In this document: positions 39,324 through 47,756 of the stretch, in pieces | How positions within the stretch are numbered: position 1 is the first letter of the stretch | How the letters are laid out: every line of letters starts with the position of its first letter | From: Polynucleobacter wuianus | Lineage (GTDB): Bacteria; Pseudomonadota; Gammaproteobacteria; Burkholderiales; Burkholderiaceae | Direction of reading: 5' to 3' | NCBI RefSeq assembly: GCF_001659725.1 | Contig: NZ_CP015922.1 | Coordinates: forward strand, 744,001 to 808,000 | DNA: 64,000 nt | Made by a program: the position numbers and the translations under genes | Notes under the pieces: generated by a model | The model's database searches: none | What the model was told of the DNA's origin: nothing | The model's input: only the letters and a program-made list of their open reading frames with translations

Positions 39324-42020
39324 ATGGCTGCGGTTCCAGACCAAGTATTAGGCAAGCAAAATCTACAGGATGCGGATCCTGGTGAAACACAAGAATGGTT
39401 ACAGGCCCTTGATGGCGTTATTCACAATGAAGGTCCGCAGCGTGCTGCTTACTTAATTGATCAGCAGATTTCTCATGCACGTGTGAATGGGGTAGATCAA
39501 CCCTTCCATGCAGAGACCCCTTATATCAATACGATTCCAGTAGAGAACCAAGCACGCTTGCCTGGTGATCAAAACGTGGAACACCGCATTCGTTCATACA
39601 CTCGTTGGAATGCCATGGCCATGGTGCTGCGTGCAAACAAAGATACCAATGTGGGTGGACATATTTCCTCATTCCAGTCTGCCGCAACTTTGTATGACGT
39701 TGGTTACAACCACTTCTGGCATGCACCATCTCCAGAACATGGCGGCGACTTGATATTTGTTCAAGGTCACTCAGCTCCAGGTGTCTACGCCCGTGCCTAT
39801 ATGCTGGGGCGCCTAACCGATGACCAATTAAATAACTTCCGCCAAGAGGTTGGTGGTAAAGGTATTTCTAGCTACCCACATCCTTGGTTGATGCCAGACT
39901 TTTGGCAGTTCCCAACGGTATCGATGGGTCTTGGTCCAATCATGGCGATTTACCAAGCTCGTTTTATGAAGTACTTAAGAGACCGTGGCTTTATTCAAGA
40001 GCAAGGTCGTAAGGTTTGGGCTTTCTTGGGTGATGGTGAAACTGATGAGCCAGAATCTTTGGGTGCTATCGGTATGGCTGGTCGCGAGAAGTTAGACAAC
40101 TTGATCTTCGTGATCAACTGTAACTTGCAGCGTTTAGATGGACCAGTACGCGGTAATGGAAAAATTATTCAAGAGCTCGAGAGCGAATTCCGCGGCGCAG
40201 GCTGGAACGTCATTAAGGTGGTATGGGGCGGTCAGTGGGATGCTTTGTTTGCCCGCGATAAGAAGGGCATCTTGATGCAGCGTCTTGGAGAGATCGTGGA
40301 TGGTCAATACCAGACCATGAAGGCCAAGAATGGTGCTTACGTTCGCGAGATCGTATTTAACACCCCAGAACTCAAAGCCCTAGTAAGTGACTGGAGTGAT
40401 GAAGAGATTTGGCAACTGAACCGTGGCGGCCATGATCCGCACAAAGTGTATGCAGCTTTTCACGCGGCAGTGAATCATAAAGATCAACCAACCGTGATTC
40501 TGGCGCACACCATCAAGGGATACGGTATGGGTGGTTCTGGTGAGGCAATGAACATTGCTCACCAAGCTAAGAAGATGAATGATGATGATGTTCGTCGTTT
40601 CCGTGATCGCTTCGAGATTCCAGTAAAAGACGAGCAACTCGATGACATGCCTTTGGTGAAGTTTGCGGAAGGTAGTCCAGAACTAGAGTACATGAAAGCG
40701 CGTCGCCAAGAGTTAGGCGGTTACTTGCCACAACGTCGCGCTAAAGCAGAAAGCTTGCCCGTACCAGCATTGGATGCATTTGCACCATTGCTAGAAGCCA
40801 CCAGCGAAGGTCGTGAGATTTCTACAACGATGGCCTTTGTGCGCATGCTCAATACTGTTGTCCGTGACAAGACTATCGGTAAGCGCGTAGTTCCAATCGT
40901 GCCAGATGAGTCACGTACTTTCGGTATGGAGGGCATGTTCCGTCAACTGGGTATTTGGAATCAGTTGGGCCAGCTTTACACCCCAGAAGACCATGATCAA
41001 TTGATGTTCTACAAAGAAGACAAAACTGGTCAGATTTTGCAAGAGGGTATTAATGAAGCGGGCGGTATGTGTGACTGGATCGCGGCTGCAACTTCATACT
41101 CTACTCATGGGGTACCCATGTTGCCGTTCTACATCTTCTACTCTATGTTTGGTTTCCAGCGGATTGGCGACTTAGCTTGGGCGGCAGGTGATATGCGTAG
41201 CCGTGGCTTCTTGCTTGGAGGAACCGCTGGTAGGACTACTCTGAATGGCGAAGGCTTACAACACGAAGATGGTCATAGCCATCTGTGGAGCGCTGCGGTA
41301 CCAAACTGCATTAGCTATGACCCAACTTTTGCATTTGAATTGGCAGTAGTAATTCAAGATGGTATGCGTCGTATGCTTGAAGTTCAAGAAGATGTTTATT
41401 ACTACGTGACTTTGATGAATGAGAACTACGCTCATCCAGCAATGCCAAAAGGCGCTGAAAAAGACATCATTAAAGGGATGTACAAACTCAAGTCTGTAGG
41501 TGACAGCAATGCGAAGTTACGCGTCCAACTCTTAGGTTCTGGAACGATCTTCCGTGAGGTCATTGAAGCGGCTGAGATGCTACAAAAAGATTGGGGCATT
41601 GCCTCTGACCTATGGGGTTGCCCAAGCTTTACTGAGTTAGGGCGCGATTGGAATGCGGTACATCGCGCTAACCTGCTCAACCCAACTGCAGCACCAACAC
41701 TTTCTCATGTAGAGAAGTGCTTGAAAGACACTACTGGTCCAATCGTTGCGGCCACTGACTATGTTCGTATGTTTGCTGAGCAGATTCGTCCAGCGATTCA
41801 GCACATGGGTCGTCGTTATGAAGTTTTGGGTACAGACGGTTTTGGTCGTTCCGATACTCGTGAAAAACTCCGTGACTTCTTTGAGGTAGATCGCCGCTGG
41901 GTAGTGATTACTGCTTTGAGATCTTTGGTTGACGCAGGTCAGCTTGATCGTCAGAAATTGGCTGATGCTATTAAGAAGTATGGCATCGACACTACTAAAC
42001 CAAACCCAATGACGGTTTAA
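39324..42020 (+). CDS. aceE: Pyruvate dehydrogenase E1 component (homodimeric)
   Basis: E1 decarboxylates pyruvate with thiamine diphosphate and acetylates the lipoyl groups of AceF. The 898 residues match the single-chain AceE form. The ThDP motif is visible (FLGDGETDEPESLGA, then FVINCNLQRLDGPVRGNGK), as are SYPHPWLMPDFWQFPTVSMG and, in the second half, AAATSYSTHGVPMLPFYIFY. The ribosome site is GGAGA. It heads the aceE-aceF-lpdA operon with gaps of 14 and 9 bp. Confidence 0.97.
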   Translation: MAAVPDQVLGKQNLQDADPGETQEWLQALDGVIHNEGPQRAAYLIDQQISHARVNGVDQPFHAETPYINTIPVENQARLPGDQNVEHRIRSYTRWNAMAMVLRANKDTNVGGHISSFQSAATLYDVGYNHFWHAPSPEHGGDLIFVQGHSAPGVYARAYMLGRLTDDQLNNFRQEVGGKGISSYPHPWLMPDFWQFPTVSMGLGPIMAIYQARFMKYLRDRGFIQEQGRKVWAFLGDGETDEPESLGAIGMAGREKLDNLIFVINCNLQRLDGPVRGNGKIIQELESEFRGAGWNVIKVVWGGQWDALFARDKKGILMQRLGEIVDGQYQTMKAKNGAYVREIVFNTPELKALVSDWSDEEIWQLNRGGHDPHKVYAAFHAAVNHKDQPTVILAHTIKGYGMGGSGEAMNIAHQAKKMNDDDVRRFRDRFEIPVKDEQLDDMPLVKFAEGSPELEYMKARRQELGGYLPQRRAKAESLPVPALDAFAPLLEATSEGREISTTMAFVRMLNTVVRDKTIGKRVVPIVPDESRTFGMEGMFRQLGIWNQLGQLYTPEDHDQLMFYKEDKTGQILQEGINEAGGMCDWIAAATSYSTHGVPMLPFYIFYSMFGFQRIGDLAWAAGDMRSRGFLLGGTAGRTTLNGEGLQHEDGHSHLWSAAVPNCISYDPTFAFELAVVIQDGMRRMLEVQEDVYYYVTLMNENYAHPAMPKGAEKDIIKGMYKLKSVGDSNAKLRVQLLGSGTIFREVIEAAEMLQKDWGIASDLWGCPSFTELGRDWNAVHRANLLNPTAAPTLSHVEKCLKDTTGPIVAATDYVRMFAEQIRPAIQHMGRRYEVLGTDGFGRSDTREKLRDFFEVDRRWVVITALRSLVDAGQLDRQKLADAIKKYGIDTTKPNPMTV

Positions 42021-42034
42021 AGCGAGATTAATTC

Positions 42035-43651
42035 ATGAGTCAAACTATTGAAATCAAAGTACCGGACATTGGCGACTATAAAGATGTGCCAGTCATTGAA
42101 GTTCTTGTTAAAGCGGGTGACAAGGTCGAAAAAGAACAGTCAATTGTTGTTCTGGAATCTGATAAAGCCACGATGGATGTTCCTTCATCGCACTCTGGTG
42201 TAGTGAAAGAGGTTAAGGTAAAGGTTGGTGACAACCTTTCTGAGGGCTCAGTTGTCATCACCTTAGAGGGGGGCGCAGCATCTGCAGCGGCTCCAGCTCC
42301 AGCAGCTTCAGCTTCTGCACCTGCGCCAGCCCCGGCAAGTGTTGGTGGTGCACCAATCGAAATCAAAGTGCCTGATATTGGTGACTATAAAGATGTGCCA
42401 GTTATCGAAGTCTTGGTTAAAGCGGGCGATAAGGTTGAAAAAGAGCAATCAATCGTTGTGCTTGAGTCCGATAAAGCAACCATGGATGTACCTTCATCAC
42501 ACTCGGGTGTTGTAAAGGAAGTGAAAGTAAAAGTTGGCGACAATCTTTCTGAGGGATCAGTTGTCGTGATTTTAGAAGGCGGATCTGGTTTAGCATCAGC
42601 GCCTGCTCCAGCAGTTACATCAGCACCAGCAACCCCAGCAACCTCAGTAACTAAGCCAGTTGAGCCTCCAATCGCTCGAGCACCGGCTCCTCCTCCGATT
42701 AGCAGCACTCCTGCGCCAGCCGTTGATGCAACATTAAGTCATGCTAGCCCATCAGTGCGTAAATTTGCGCGTGAACTTGGCGTGACGATTACGCAAGTTA
42801 AAGGCTCTGGCCCTAAGGGTCGCATTACTCAAGAAGACGTTCAAGCATTTGTCAAAGCAGCCATGAGTGGTGGCGCAGGCAGTCCTGCTGCAGCCTCAAG
42901 TGGCGGCAGCTTAGGCGGTCTCAATTTGATTCCATGGCCTAAAGTGGATTTCACGAAGTTTGGTGAGATTGAGCGTCAACCTCTTAATCGTATTAAGAAG
43001 CTCACAGCTGCTAATCTGGGACGCAACTGGGTAATGATTCCTGCCGTGACTTATCACGAAGATGCAGACATCACTGACTTAGAGGCATTCCGCGTCCTCA
43101 CTAATAAAGAGAATGAGAAGAAGGGTGTGAAGATCACCATGCTCGCGTTCTTAATGAAGGCTGCAGTGGCTGCGCTGAAGAAATATCCGGAGTTCAATAG
43201 TTCGCTTGATGGCGATGATTTGATTCTCAAGAAGTATTTCAATATCGGCTTTGCTGCTGATACTCCAACCGGTTTGGTTGTGCCAGTCATTAAAGATGCT
43301 GATAAGAAAGGTATCTTCGAGCTCGCTAAAGAAACCTCTGAATTGGCTGCACTTGCTCGTGATGGCAAATTGAAGCCAGATCAAATGCAGGGTGCCAGTT
43401 TCACGATTTCTTCATTGGGTGGTATTGGTGGCACTTATTTCTCACCAATCGTCAATGCTCCTGAAGTTGCCATTCTGGGTGTTAGCAAAGCTGCAATGAA
43501 GCCCGTGTGGGATGGCAAGCAATTTGTGCCACGCCTGATTTGCCCATTGTCTCTTTCTGCAGACCACCGCGTGATTGATGGTGCTTTAGCGACACGCTTT
43601 AATGTATACATCGCTCAACTCTTAGCCGACTTCCGTCGCGCTTCTCTGTAA
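42035..43651 (+). CDS. aceF: Dihydrolipoamide acetyltransferase (E2 of pyruvate dehydrogenase)
   Basis: E2 moves the acetyl group from lipoate to CoA and forms the complex core. The 538-residue protein has two lipoyl domains (about 4-80 and 107-183; lipoyl Lys44 and Lys147 in ESDKATMD), Ala/Pro-rich flexible linkers, an E3/E1-binding domain (SPSVRKFARELGVTITQVKG near 235) and the acyltransferase domain (about 300-538) with DHRVIDGA near the end (His511, Asp515). The two lipoyl domains differ at only two residues but in about half of their codons. Confidence 0.97.
   Translation: MSQTIEIKVPDIGDYKDVPVIEVLVKAGDKVEKEQSIVVLESDKATMDVPSSHSGVVKEVKVKVGDNLSEGSVVITLEGGAASAAAPAPAASASAPAPAPASVGGAPIEIKVPDIGDYKDVPVIEVLVKAGDKVEKEQSIVVLESDKATMDVPSSHSGVVKEVKVKVGDNLSEGSVVVILEGGSGLASAPAPAVTSAPATPATSVTKPVEPPIARAPAPPPISSTPAPAVDATLSHASPSVRKFARELGVTITQVKGSGPKGRITQEDVQAFVKAAMSGGAGSPAAASSGGSLGGLNLIPWPKVDFTKFGEIERQPLNRIKKLTAANLGRNWVMIPAVTYHEDADITDLEAFRVLTNKENEKKGVKITMLAFLMKAAVAALKKYPEFNSSLDGDDLILKKYFNIGFAADTPTGLVVPVIKDADKKGIFELAKETSELAALARDGKLKPDQMQGASFTISSLGGIGGTYFSPIVNAPEVAILGVSKAAMKPVWDGKQFVPRLICPLSLSADHRVIDGALATRFNVYIAQLLADFRRASL
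42047..42583 (+). repeat. Tandem lipoyl-domain repeat inside aceF
   Basis: Two copies of 76 codons (42047-42274 and 42356-42583), 309 bp apart. By my count only the two codons near the end of the unit change the residue, while about 37 others differ silently. Confidence 0.85.
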
Positions 43652-43660
43652 GGAGGATCT

Positions 43661-45448
43661 ATGGCTAAGCAAACGATCCTCGTTCCTGATATTGGCGATT
43701 ATTCAAATGTACCCGTCATTGAAGTATTGGTAAAAGTCGGCGATACGATTGAGAAAGAGCAGCCATTACTCGTTCTCGAATCTGATAAAGCGACGATGGA
43801 AGTTCCTGCGGACGCTGCTGGAACTATCACAGCTATCTCGGTGAAGTTGGGAGATAAAGTTAGCAAAGGAACGGTCATTGCTGAGATTGAGGCAAGCGCA
43901 GCAGCGCCCGCTGCAACACCTGCACCTGCGGCCACTCCAGCTCCAGTCGCTACCCCAGCACCAGCTGCCATGGCTCCTGCTCCAAAGGCAGGGCAGTACA
44001 GCGGCAAGGTTGATCACGAGTGCGAAGTATTGGTTCTAGGTGCTGGTCCTGGTGGTTATAGCGCGGCATTCCGTAGTGCTGACTTAGGTATGAACACCGT
44101 TTTGGTGGAGCGCTATGCAACTTTAGGTGGCGTTTGCTTAAACGTGGGTTGCATTCCATCTAAAGCATTGCTGCACACCACTGCAGTCATGGATGAAGTC
44201 AAGACGATGGCTAAGCATGGCATCACCTTTGGTGCGCCGAAGATTGAGATTGATCAATTGCGTGGTTACAAGGAATCTGTCATTGCCAAGCTTACAGGTG
44301 GTTTAGCTGGTATGGCCAAAGCTCGTAAAGTCAAAGTTGTTCGTGGCTTGGGGCGTTTCTTAGATGCAAACCATGTCGAGGTTGAGCTCACCAGTGGCGA
44401 TGGCCAAGACTTAACCGGTCAAAAAGAAGTAGTGCGTTTTCAGAAAGCCATCATTGCAGCTGGTAGTCAGCCAGTGAAATTGCCTTTCTTGCCAGAAGAT
44501 CCGCGCATTGTAGATAGTACGGGCGCTTTATTGCTCAAAAGTATTCCAAAAAGAATGCTCGTGATTGGTGGCGGCATCATCGGTTTAGAGATGGCGACTG
44601 TCTACAGCACTCTAGGCTCACGCATTGATATTGCTGAGATGATGGATGGCCTCATGGCTGGTGCCGATCGTGATTTAGAAAAAGTCTGGGAGAAGTTCAA
44701 TGCCGGACGCTTCGAAAAGATCATGCTCAAGACTCGTGCTGCCAAAGCAGAAGTGAAGCCTGATGGCATTCAAGTGAGCTTTGAGGGTGAAAATGCACCT
44801 GCAGAACCACAGACTTATGACTTGGTGCTGGTAGCAGTTGGTCGCACGCCAAATGGTAAGAAGATTGCTGCCGATAAAGCAGGCGTTCAAGTTGATGAGC
44901 GTGGCTTTATTCCTGTAGATAAACAAATGCGTACTAATGTACCGAACATCTTTGCGATTGGTGACTTAGTAGGGCAGCCGATGTTGGCGCATAAAGCAGT
45001 GCATGAGGGTCATGTGGCGGCTGAAGCGGCAGCAGGCGAGAAGTCATACTTTGATGCCAAGCAGATTCCATCAGTTGCCTATACAGATCCTGAGGTGGCT
45101 TGGGCCGGCCTTACTGAAGAGCAGTGCAAAGCCCAAGGCATTGCATATGAAAAAGGTTTGTTCCCGTGGGCAGCAAGTGGTCGCGCGATTGCCAATGGTC
45201 GTGATGAAGGTTTCACCAAGCTCATTTTTGATGCAAAAACGCATCGCATCATCGGTGGCGGCATCGTGGGCACTCATGCTGGCGATCTGATTGGTGAGGT
45301 TTGTCTTGCTATTGAGATGGGTGCTGATGCAGTAGATATTGGTAAAACCATTCATCCACACCCAACTTTAGGTGAGTCCGTCGGCTTAGCTGCTGAAGCA
45401 GCTCATGGTCATTGCACAGACTTGCCACCAGTGAAGAAGAAGTCTTAA
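43661..45448 (+). CDS. lpdA: Dihydrolipoamide dehydrogenase (E3) with N-terminal lipoyl domain
   Basis: E3 reoxidises dihydrolipoamide with FAD and NAD. The 595-residue protein is longer than usual (about 475) because of an N-terminal lipoyl domain (about 1-80, ESDKATMEV) and a Pro/Ala linker, a form known from several betaproteobacteria and Neisseria. The flavoprotein part shows VLGAGPGGYSAAFRSADLG, the redox pair GGVCLNVGCIPSK, the NAD loop VIGGGIIGLEMATVYSTLG, FAIGDLVGQPMLAHKA and the C-terminal HPHPTLGES with catalytic His. It follows aceF by 9 bp and ends before a strong terminator. Confidence 0.96.
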   Translation: MAKQTILVPDIGDYSNVPVIEVLVKVGDTIEKEQPLLVLESDKATMEVPADAAGTITAISVKLGDKVSKGTVIAEIEASAAAPAATPAPAATPAPVATPAPAAMAPAPKAGQYSGKVDHECEVLVLGAGPGGYSAAFRSADLGMNTVLVERYATLGGVCLNVGCIPSKALLHTTAVMDEVKTMAKHGITFGAPKIEIDQLRGYKESVIAKLTGGLAGMAKARKVKVVRGLGRFLDANHVEVELTSGDGQDLTGQKEVVRFQKAIIAAGSQPVKLPFLPEDPRIVDSTGALLLKSIPKRMLVIGGGIIGLEMATVYSTLGSRIDIAEMMDGLMAGADRDLEKVWEKFNAGRFEKIMLKTRAAKAEVKPDGIQVSFEGENAPAEPQTYDLVLVAVGRTPNGKKIAADKAGVQVDERGFIPVDKQMRTNVPNIFAIGDLVGQPMLAHKAVHEGHVAAEAAAGEKSYFDAKQIPSVAYTDPEVAWAGLTEEQCKAQGIAYEKGLFPWAASGRAIANGRDEGFTKLIFDAKTHRIIGGGIVGTHAGDLIGEVCLAIEMGADAVDIGKTIHPHPTLGESVGLAAEAAHGHCTDLPPVKKKS

Positions 45449-45480
45449 GCAATACCATTGCTATTGAAGCGCTTCAAATA

Positions 45481-45508
45481 CAAAAGCCCCGAGAGATCGG
45501 GGCTTTTG
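45481..45508 (+). terminator. Terminator of the aceE-aceF-lpdA operon
   Basis: AAAAGCCCCGA pairs with TCGGGGCTTTT around a short GAGA centre; the stem is flanked by A and T runs on both sides, so it can act in both directions and may also end the converging gene at 45536-45910. The same 27 bp occur inverted at 50570-50596. Confidence 0.85.
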
Positions 45509-45535
45509 AGCTTTTTGCGCAGATGAAAATATAGA

Positions 45536-45910
45536 TTATGAAATGAGTTCAGCTTTAAGCTCGCGAATGCGTTCATCTACGTAATAGCCACCACATTCCG
45601 TATAACGAAGGTACTTGCACTCGCAATGCTTGCATTTATAAACGTCAGACTTGTTATAGGGGTGAAAGGGGATAGAGATAGGGGCGTCCTTGGACCACAT
45701 ATCAGTACCATTGGGATGATCTTCGTCCCAGCAATCAGGGGCGTCCTCTACTCTTAGGGTAGCAATGCATTCCAGAGAATTCGTTGTAAAGCCGCCCGGG
45801 ATACTTTCCCAGCCAGCGCAGCTGAGCGACTGGCAGTCCGGACACTTATCTTTAGAGTCAAAAGACTTGGCGATCGATAGTAATTCGTCTCTATTCAGGC
45901 TTTTGGTCAT
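45536..45910 (-). CDS. Hypothetical protein with two zinc-ribbon-like cysteine pairs
   Basis: The 124-residue soluble acidic protein has CPDCQSLSC (about 23-31) and YKCKHCECKYLRYTECGG (about 92-109). The spaced CxxC pairs suggest one zinc-ribbon knuckle at each end. A Trp/Asp-rich middle (DCWDEDHPNGTDMW) may hold a further metal or binding site. I do not recognise the family. It converges with lpdA and is divergent from the catabolic island, so it could encode an accessory or regulatory factor, but nothing shows that directly. Confidence 0.7.
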   Translation of the reverse strand: MTKSLNRDELLSIAKSFDSKDKCPDCQSLSCAGWESIPGGFTTNSLECIATLRVEDAPDCWDEDHPNGTDMWSKDAPISIPFHPYNKSDVYKCKHCECKYLRYTECGGYYVDERIRELKAELIS

Positions 45911-46018
45911 TTCAACTGTTTTTGTATAAAAGTGCGCTGAGTAAGGTATATTTTTACTAAAGAATAAATCTTAGCTTATGCCTTATGCGGATAGGCGAAG
46001 AAAGAGAGAATATTAATA

Positions 46019-46117
46019 ATGAAGAGACAGCTATTGCTTGGAGTAGGGCTTTGCGTATTCCTAGTCATGACCAATGCAAATGCTCAAGGTGCTTATCCTT
46101 GCACAACAGTCGATTAA
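46019..46117 (+). pseudogene. Short signal-peptide ORF, likely remnant of a solute-binding protein gene
   Basis: A 32-codon frame: a basic start (MKRQ), a hydrophobic core and an ANAQ cleavage site, then GAYPCTTVD and a stop. The sequence after the signal (AYP) is how mature Bug/TctC proteins begin, and the two intact TctC genes downstream start AYPDK and DYPNK. I infer that a TctC-type gene was deleted after its signal-peptide region. It could instead be a small exported peptide. The ligK start follows after 21 bp with its own ribosome site. Confidence 0.4.
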
Positions 46118-46138
46118 ATATTTAAAGAGGAATGCAAT

Positions 46139-46804
46139 ATGAATAATGGTTACGAAATCAATCCAAGAAAAGAAGCCTTCAAAGAGGGTATAACCGCTTT
46201 AACAGAGTTGGCTACTTCGGTGGTGAGCGATGTTCTTGGAAGAACTATTGGGGCAGTAGATATCTTGCCAGTTAATAAGTCACCAGTATCCGTTTGTGGT
46301 AACGCAGTGACGGTCAGTGTTCGATCAGGCGATAACCTCATGCTTCATAAGGCGCTGCAGATTCTCAAACCAGGTGACGTCTTGGTGGTGGATGGTGGTG
46401 GCGATATATCTCGTGCCTTGTTTGGAGAAATCATGATGACGGTTGCCAAATCCAGAGGGGCGATTGGCGCTGTATTTGATGCAGCAATTCGTGATGTGGA
46501 GGCTTTTGAAAAGCATCGCTTCCCTTGCTGGGCACGTGGCGTCAATATGCGCGGCCCTTATAAAGATGGCCCAGGCAGTATCAATGTCCCAGTATCTATT
46601 GGTGGCATGGTGGTCAATCCAGGCGATATCATTCTAGGTGACTGTGATGGCATCATCGCCTTATCTCCTGCAATAGCATTAGAGGGTGCACGCTTAGGTA
46701 AAGAAAAAGAAGCTGTTGAGCGCAAAACCATTCAATCGATTTTGGATGGTCAATATGATGATGCTTGGATTGATATCACCCTCAAGCAAAAAGGCGTCAT
46801 ATGA
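46139..46804 (+). CDS. ligK: RraA-fold aldolase, probable 4-carboxy-4-hydroxy-2-oxoadipate aldolase
   Basis: The 221-residue protein has the RraA/HMG-CHA aldolase fold: SDVLGRTIGAVDILP, PGDVLVVDGGGD and FDAAIRDVEAFEKHRFPCWARG, in which Arg-Asp are the substrate and metal residues, and VNPGDIILGDCDGII. Members with a C-terminal extension like this one cleave 4-carboxy-4-hydroxy-2-oxoadipate to pyruvate and oxaloacetate and also decarboxylate oxaloacetate. The assignment is strengthened by the LigJ-like hydratase at the end of the cluster, which makes this substrate. RraA itself would be shorter. It overlaps the next gene by 4 bp. Confidence 0.75.
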   Translation: MNNGYEINPRKEAFKEGITALTELATSVVSDVLGRTIGAVDILPVNKSPVSVCGNAVTVSVRSGDNLMLHKALQILKPGDVLVVDGGGDISRALFGEIMMTVAKSRGAIGAVFDAAIRDVEAFEKHRFPCWARGVNMRGPYKDGPGSINVPVSIGGMVVNPGDIILGDCDGIIALSPAIALEGARLGKEKEAVERKTIQSILDGQYDDAWIDITLKQKGVI

Positions 46805-47751
46805 CACTGCGTTTACTCATTGCCAGTGTATTGAGTATCGTTGCTTTTCATGCTCAGGCTGCATATCCAGATAAATCGATTAAATTTTTAGTTCCATGGC
46901 CACCGGGTGGGGCAACTGATCAGGTTGCTCGTATCTTGGTGCAGCCGCTGACTAAAGAGTTGGGCGTTTCGGTATTTGTTGAGAATAAAGGGGGTGCTGG
47001 TGGCAATATCGGTACCCAAGCCTTTCTTCAGGATAAGCCTGATGGCTATTCGATTTTGATGGCAACTAGCTCAACCAATGCTGCCGGACCTCATCTATTT
47101 GCCAATCAAGGTTTTGATGCTGCAAAGGATTTCACGCCGGTGGTGTTGGTGTGCACGATTCCAAACATCATGGTTGTTCCAGCATCGTCACCATGGAATA
47201 GCCTCAAGGATTTAATGAATGATGCGAAGCAAAATCCTGGAAAATTCACGTATGGCTCTGCTGGCATTGGCGCGTCACAACATCTAGCGGGAGCCCAATT
47301 TAAAACAGTGACGGGTCTAGATATTCGCCATGTTCCCTATAAAGGTAGCGGTCCTGCAGCAGTAGATTTAATGGCAGGCCACATCGATATGATGCTCGAT
47401 ACTGGCTCCATGGCAAATATTAAAGGTGGCAAGCTAAAGGCTCTAGGCGTTGCATCTGACAAGCGCATCCCTGAGCTGCCTAATGTTCCGACCATGAAAG
47501 AAGCGGGTGTACCCATGGTGGCAAACGCCTGGTATGGCGTGATGCTACCAGCTGGTGCTCCAAAAGATGTGACTGAAAAGCTTAATGCTGCATTTAATAA
47601 GGTGCTTAAAGATCCAGAAGTGAGAAAAAATCTTCAATCTATTGGTGCGCAAGTGGATGGCGGCTCTGTTGCGGAATTTACTAAATTCTCACAATCAGAA
47701 ATTAAGCGTTATGAAGGCATTGTCAAAATGTCTGGCGCTCCTAGGGAGTAA
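46801..47751 (+). CDS. Bug/TctC-family tricarboxylate-type solute-binding protein, copy 1
   Basis: The 316-residue periplasmic protein has a signal peptide (about 1-20, FHAQA|AYPDK) and the Bug family course: PDKSIKFLVPWPPGGATDQ, VENKGGAGGNIGT, GYSILMATSSTNA, HVPYKGSGPAAVDLMAGHID and FPGV-like LPNVPTMKEAGVP. Bug proteins bind carboxylated ligands for tripartite tricarboxylate transport or signalling. No tctA or tctB is in the window, as is usual for the many orphan Bug proteins of Burkholderiales. The ATG overlaps the ligK stop by 4 bp. A dicarboxylate or tricarboxylate from aromatic breakdown is the likely ligand by context. Confidence 0.9.
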   Translation: MTLRLLIASVLSIVAFHAQAAYPDKSIKFLVPWPPGGATDQVARILVQPLTKELGVSVFVENKGGAGGNIGTQAFLQDKPDGYSILMATSSTNAAGPHLFANQGFDAAKDFTPVVLVCTIPNIMVVPASSPWNSLKDLMNDAKQNPGKFTYGSAGIGASQHLAGAQFKTVTGLDIRHVPYKGSGPAAVDLMAGHIDMMLDTGSMANIKGGKLKALGVASDKRIPELPNVPTMKEAGVPMVANAWYGVMLPAGAPKDVTEKLNAAFNKVLKDPEVRKNLQSIGAQVDGGSVAEFTKFSQSEIKRYEGIVKMSGAPRE

Positions 47752-47756
47752 ACCAA

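Noticed and set aside
42076..42708. Two similar minus-strand ORFs antisense to the aceF lipoyl domains
   Set aside because: They mirror the repeated lipoyl coding sequence on the other strand. Their similarity to each other comes only from that repeat.
42047..43990. Repeats in aceF/lpdA considered as a possible CRISPR or satellite array
   Set aside because: The repeats are lipoyl domains and Ala/Pro linkers in coding frame; there are no regular spacers.
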